Shown here piece after piece: positions 32,701 through 35,448 of a stretch of DNA of 35,448 nucleotides (position 1 is its first letter; each line of letters begins with the position of its first letter). Below the pieces are notes generated by a model. The model did not search any database. It saw only the letters and a program-made list of their open reading frames with translations, and had not been told where the DNA came from. The DNA is from Blastococcus sp. KM273128. Lineage in GTDB: Bacteria; Actinomycetota; Actinomycetes; Mycobacteriales; Geodermatophilaceae. Both the position numbers and the translations under genes were made by a program. The DNA lies in NCBI RefSeq assembly GCF_021698975.1, contig NZ_SSXA01000043.1, positions 1-35,448 of the forward strand, given 5' to 3'.

Positions 32701-33047
32701 CCGCGGTGGAGGCGAAGGTGCTGGTCACCGAGCGGGTGCGGCCGATCAAGCTGCGCGACGGCACGGTGGTGCACCAGATCGGCATGCCATACCACTGGTC
32801 CTACACCGGCATCTCCACCGGTGACGCGGCCAACGACCTGCTGGGCATCGTGATGGACCCGAACACCCACATCCAGGAGTCCAAGGTCAGCACCTGCGAC
32901 ATCGTCGCCGGGCGGCGGCCGCGGGGGCCCGAGCTGCTGGAGTTCGTCGAGTCCTACCGGCGCCGGGCCGGGGTGGAGTCGGGGAAGGTCGGCGTGGACG
33001 GCCGCGACCCGGTGGCGGCCCAGGCCGGCGAAGGGTCCACCGCGTGA
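29748..33047 (+). CDS. fdhA: Formate dehydrogenase catalytic subunit, selenocysteine encoded by in-frame TAG
   Basis: A molybdenum/tungsten bis-MGD enzyme oxidising formate to CO2, 1099 residues if TAG at 30315-30317 is read as residue 190. The two halves (29748-30314 and 30318-33047) are in the same frame. The protein runs without a gap across the TAG: N-Q-A-R-I-[Sec]-H-S-A-T-V-P-G-L, exactly where FdnG/FdhF have R-V-Sec-H. The N-terminal [4Fe-4S] ligands are C52, C55, C59 and C87 (CPYCAVGC...RLCPKG). The molybdopterin core and C-terminal dinucleotide-binding domain (NGEFATLVSARTAVEAKVLVTERV) are intact. No Tat signal or membrane segment is present. A SECIS hairpin follows the TAG. GTG 29748 or GTG 29757 may be the start. 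The true stop is TGA at 33045. Confidence 0.95.
30315..30361 (+). promoter_or_regulatory. Selenocysteine codon (TAG) and bacterial SECIS element
   Basis: Counting the first base of the TAG (30315) as 1, the apical hairpin has stem GGUGCCC (30329-30335) with GGGUGCC (30341-30347) and loop GGUCU (30336-30340). E. coli fdhF has the identical GGUCU loop at the identical distance from its UGA. The SelB-contact bases U17, G23 and U24 are all present (30331, 30337, 30338). A lower stem can form between 30322-30328 and 30355-30361. The element lies within the coding sequence, as in other bacteria, and should recruit SelB with a CUA-anticodon tRNA-Sec. Confidence 0.88.
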
Positions 33048-33053
33048 CCCCGG

Positions 33054-33078
33054 CGATGATCAGGTTTCCTGATCATCG
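33054..33078. repeat. Perfect AT-rich palindrome between fdhA and fdhB
   Basis: CGATGATCAGG (33054-33064) and its exact complement (33068-33078) with a TTT loop: an 11-bp stem 7 bp after the fdhA stop. It stands out as AT-rich in a very GC-rich operon. It may be an mRNA processing or stability hairpin, or a protein-binding palindrome. Confidence 0.6.
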
Positions 33079-33080
33079 AG

Positions 33081-33134
33081 CGTCCTCCCTCGGCGTGCGC
33101 GGTGCGGGTGGACGCGCTGCGGTGAGGGAGGACG
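33081..33134. repeat. Second inverted repeat in the fdhA-fdhB spacer
   Basis: CGTCCTCCCTC (33081-33091) pairs perfectly with GAGGGAGGACG (33124-33134) around a 32-base GC-rich loop that can fold further. The fdhB ribosome site (GAGGAGGGGAGCGAG) follows at 33157-33171, outside the stem. Confidence 0.55.
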
Positions 33135-33171
33135 ACGACCGGCGGGACGACGACGAGAGGAGGGGAGCGAG

Positions 33172-34233
33172 ATGACGATCAGCTCGGCGAGCCCGGCCTT
33201 CACCGGCCGCGACCCGGACAACCGGCTGTACGGCCCGCTGCCCGACGTCACGGCCGAGGCCGGCTACGAGGAGGAGCACCCCAAGCGGGTCGGCTTCTTC
33301 ACCGACACCTCGGTCTGCATCGGCTGCAAGGCGTGCGAGGTGGCGTGCAAGGAGTGGAACACGCTGCCGATGGACGACTCCCACGGCGTCCGCGACGCCC
33401 TGGGCCTGTCGGGCATGTCCTACGACAACACCGGCCAGCTGGGGGCCAACTCCTGGCGGCACGTGGCGTTCATCGAGCAGAGCCGCACCGTCGACCTGCC
33501 GATGCCCACCTTCGGCCGGCCCGGCGACGACCGCGCCGGCAGCGGCCCCTCGCCCGCGGTGGCCGGGGACGACGTCAGCCTGGCCAGCGCCCAGCAGAGC
33601 GTGCTCAACGCCGAGGCGCTGAGCGAGTTCGACCCGCAGACGGGCCAGACCGGCGCGGACAAGCAGATCCGCTGGCTGATGAGCTCCGACGTCTGCAAGC
33701 ACTGCACGCACGCCGGCTGCCTCGACGTCTGCCCCACCGGGGCGCTCTTCCGCACCGAGTTCGGCACCGTGGTCGTGCAGGGCGACATCTGCAACGGCTG
33801 CGGCTACTGCGTGGCGGCCTGCCCCTACGGCGTCATCGACCAGCGCAAGGACGACGGCCGGGTCTTCAAGTGCACGATGTGCTACGACCGGCTCACCGAC
33901 GGGCTGCAGCCGGCGTGCGCGACCGCGTGCCCGACCCAGTCGATCCAGTTCGGCGACCTCGACGAGCTCCAGGAGCGGGCCGACGCCCGGCTGGCGACGC
34001 TCAAGGCGCAGGGCGTGGAGACGGCGCGGCTGTACGGGCGGGACGAGAACGACGGCGTCGGCGGCGACGGCGCGTTCTTCCTGCTGCTCGACGAGCCCGA
34101 GGTCTACGGCCTGCCGCCGGACCCGGTCGTGACCACGCGGGACCTGCCGGCGATGTGGAAGGCGGCCGGCAAGGCCGCGGCGATGATGGTCGGGGTCGCG
34201 GTCACCGCGGTCCTCGGCTCGCGGAGGCGCTGA
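33172..34233 (+). CDS. fdhB: Formate dehydrogenase iron-sulfur subunit
   Basis: A 353-residue electron-transfer subunit with four ferredoxin-type Cys groups: C-I-G-C-K-A-C-E-V-A-C near residue 45, DVCKHCTHAGCLDVCP, DICNGCGYCVAACPYG, and KCTMCYDR...CATACPTQ. Together they bind four [4Fe-4S] clusters and carry electrons from the catalytic subunit to the membrane partner. An unusual Gly/Pro/Ser-rich insertion (about residues 110-155) separates the first two groups. The C-terminus has a hydrophobic stretch (KAAAMMVGVAVTAVLGS) that could be a membrane anchor, as in FdnH. ATG 33172 has GAGGAGGGGAG upstream. fdhC starts 1 bp after its stop, so the two are translationally coupled. Confidence 0.95.
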   Translation: MTISSASPAFTGRDPDNRLYGPLPDVTAEAGYEEEHPKRVGFFTDTSVCIGCKACEVACKEWNTLPMDDSHGVRDALGLSGMSYDNTGQLGANSWRHVAFIEQSRTVDLPMPTFGRPGDDRAGSGPSPAVAGDDVSLASAQQSVLNAEALSEFDPQTGQTGADKQIRWLMSSDVCKHCTHAGCLDVCPTGALFRTEFGTVVVQGDICNGCGYCVAACPYGVIDQRKDDGRVFKCTMCYDRLTDGLQPACATACPTQSIQFGDLDELQERADARLATLKAQGVETARLYGRDENDGVGGDGAFFLLLDEPEVYGLPPDPVVTTRDLPAMWKAAGKAAAMMVGVAVTAVLGSRRR

Positions 34234-34234
34234 C

Positions 34235-35278
34235 ATGACCGGCGGGATCACCAGCCCGGGCGCCGGGTGGCGCCAGGCCGACCGCGGCCCGGCGACGCAG
34301 CGCAGCACCGGCCGGAAGCGCCGCCGCGGGCGGGGGCGCCACCGCGGCGAGCTCGCCATGGTGGACGACGTCGAGTTCACCTCGTACTACGGCCGGCAGA
34401 TCGTGAAGACGCCGGTATGGAAGTCGCCGGACGTGCCGCTGTACCTGTTCCTGGGCGGGGCGGCCGGGTCGTCGTCGATCCTCGCCGCGCTGGCCGACCT
34501 CACCGACCGGCCGGCGCTGACCCGGGTGGCGCGCTACACCTCCGGCGGCGGCGCGATCCTCTCCGTGGTGTTCCTGATCCACGACCTCGGCCGGCCCGAG
34601 CGGTTCCTGCACATGCTCCGGGTGATCAAGCCGACGTCGCCGCTGTCGGTGGGCTCCTACATCCTGGCCCCGTTCAGCGCGGCGGCCGGGGCGACGGCGG
34701 CCGTGGAGCTGCTGGGCTGGTTCCCCCGGCTCAAGCGCTTCGGTGGGGCGGTGGCCGCGGTGTTCGGCGGGCCGCTGGCCACCTACACCGGCGTGCTGCT
34801 CGCCAACACCGCGGTGCCGTCGTGGCACGCGGCGCACACCCAGCTGCCCTACGTCTTCGGCGGCTCGGCGATGGCGGCCGGCGGTGGCATCGCGATGGCG
34901 TTCACCCCGGTCGAGGAGGCCGGGCCGGCGCGGAAGATGGCGTTCGCCGGTGCCGCGATCGAGCTGGCCGCGATGCACAAGGTGGAGAACGACCACGGCA
35001 TCCTCAGCGAGCCGTTCCACGAGGGCCGGCCCGGGGCGCTGATGCGCGCGGCGCAGGTCTGCACCGCGGCGGGCGCGACGCTGACGGCGGTGGCCGGACG
35101 ACGGCGCTGGGGCGCGGTCGCCTCGGGCACGCTGCTGGCGGCCGGGTCGCTGCTCACCCGCTTCGGCGTCTTCGAGGCCGGCATCGCCAGCACCAAGGAC
35201 CCGAAGTACGTGGTGATCCCGCAGAAGGAGCGGCTCGCCGCCCGGCAGCAGGAGCACGCCGACACGACCACCCGCTGA
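34235..35278 (+). CDS. fdhC: NrfD/PsrC-type membrane subunit of formate dehydrogenase
   Basis: A 347-residue polytopic membrane protein of the NrfD family that would pass electrons to menaquinone. After a basic N-terminal tail (GRKRRRGRGRHRGE) come YYGRQIVKTPVWKSPDVPLYLFLGGAAGSSSILAALADL, the family signature, and FLIHDLGRPERFLHMLRVIKPTSPLSVGSYIL with the conserved D-L-G-R-P/R-F motif. TYTGVLLANTAVPSWH and two further helices follow. It replaces the cytochrome b556 subunit of E. coli FDH-N. ATG 34235 directly follows the fdhB stop. The translation could instead begin at an internal ATG (34359, VDDVEFTSYYG), which would remove the basic tail. Confidence 0.92.
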   Translation: MTGGITSPGAGWRQADRGPATQRSTGRKRRRGRGRHRGELAMVDDVEFTSYYGRQIVKTPVWKSPDVPLYLFLGGAAGSSSILAALADLTDRPALTRVARYTSGGGAILSVVFLIHDLGRPERFLHMLRVIKPTSPLSVGSYILAPFSAAAGATAAVELLGWFPRLKRFGGAVAAVFGGPLATYTGVLLANTAVPSWHAAHTQLPYVFGGSAMAAGGGIAMAFTPVEEAGPARKMAFAGAAIELAAMHKVENDHGILSEPFHEGRPGALMRAAQVCTAAGATLTAVAGRRRWGAVASGTLLAAGSLLTRFGVFEAGIASTKDPKYVVIPQKERLAARQQEHADTTTR

Positions 35279-35448
35279 CCCCGGCAGCGGCCGGGGGAGC
35301 GCTTATCGTGACCGGGGCGCCGGTGGACGCGGCGCCGATCGATGCGCTGGGCGCCCGCGACCGTCGGGCGCCTCTGGGGGTGGCGGGACCTGCTTTCCGA
35401 CGACGGCCGGACGCTGAAGGCCCCTGACCCGCCGCCCCCCTCGGGCAC
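35279..35448 (+). other. End of window: small hairpin and possible start of another gene
   Basis: CCCCGGC (35279-35285) and GCCGGGG (35290-35296) form a short hairpin right after fdhC. GGGGGAG (35293-35299) then precedes GTG 35308 by 8 nt, but that frame closes after 39 residues. An ATG at 35342 opens a frame (MRWAPATVGRLWGWRDLL...) that is still open at the edge and could be the next gene. No tRNA-Sec-like sequence and no recognisable selA, selB or fdhD start is visible. Confidence 0.3.

Noticed and set aside
27942..32870. 1642-codon minus-strand open frame opposite fdhA and its upstream genes
   Set aside because: It crosses terminators and several real genes, is Arg/Gly/Val-rich without domains, and is explained by GC-rich third positions of the plus-strand genes.
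29748..33047. Reading fdhA as a pseudogene or as two genes split by a stop codon
   Set aside because: There is no frameshift, the similarity is continuous across the TAG, the TAG is at the selenocysteine position and a matching SECIS hairpin follows.
35279..35448. Possible selC (tRNA-Sec) at the window end
   Set aside because: No acceptor or T-arm pairing and no CTA anticodon loop can be built from this stretch.
1..35448. CRISPR arrays, rRNA genes and intact insertion sequences
   Set aside because: No regularly spaced repeats, rRNA segments or transposase genes were found on either strand.

Overview
The window comes from a very GC-rich actinobacterium. The best fit is Geodermatophilaceae (Geodermatophilus/Blastococcus type). 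Supporting signs are GC-biased codons, many GTG starts, frequent leaderless -10 boxes (TANNNT 5-7 nt before the start codon), GpgS, MenB, an NDMA-type alcohol dehydrogenase, and above all a formate dehydrogenase whose selenocysteine codon is UAG. That recoding has been reported for Geodermatophilus and Blastococcus. The assignment is inference, since no rRNA is present.

Left part (1 to about 9807): the right end of an integrated conjugative element. It holds a MobF (TrwC/TraI-like) relaxase-helicase running off the left edge, possible oriT hairpins, three GNAT acetyltransferases, a TrpE-TrpG fused anthranilate synthase preceded by a complete tryptophan attenuator (leaderless 12-residue peptide with tandem Trp, antiterminator, terminator), a small phosphatase-like pseudogene, several strong palindromes and a DUF3800-like gene. 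It ends in the 3' part of a tRNA-Ser(UGA), from the anticodon loop to the discriminator base, with no 5' half. This is the expected right-hand attachment site of an element inserted into a serine tRNA gene.

Middle (9808-29700): ordinary chromosome. It holds a secreted M6 metalloprotease; an unknown membrane protein; a GGDEF protein; a minus-strand cluster (MaoC-like dehydratase, LOG-family protein, alpha/beta hydrolase, geranylgeranyl-reductase-like flavoprotein); NUDIX hydrolase; menB plus a small partner; two TetR regulators; NDMA-dependent alcohol dehydrogenase; HAD phosphatase; glycerophosphodiesterase; glucosyl-3-phosphoglycerate synthase; a PAS-GGDEF-EAL protein; a degenerate SGNH protein; and a TasA-like secreted protein.

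Right part (29748-35278): a three-gene membrane formate dehydrogenase operon: molybdopterin/selenocysteine catalytic subunit, four-cluster ferredoxin subunit and NrfD-type quinone-reducing membrane subunit. The catalytic gene is split by an in-frame TAG exactly where FdnG/FdhF-type enzymes carry selenocysteine. A bacterial SECIS hairpin follows, with the same spacing and SelB-contact bases as E. coli fdhF. Electrons from formate would pass through the Fe-S subunit to menaquinone; menB lies about 11 kb upstream. The selenocysteine machinery (selA, selB, selC, selD) is not in the window. UAG is an ordinary stop codon in at least six other genes here, so decoding must depend on the SECIS.
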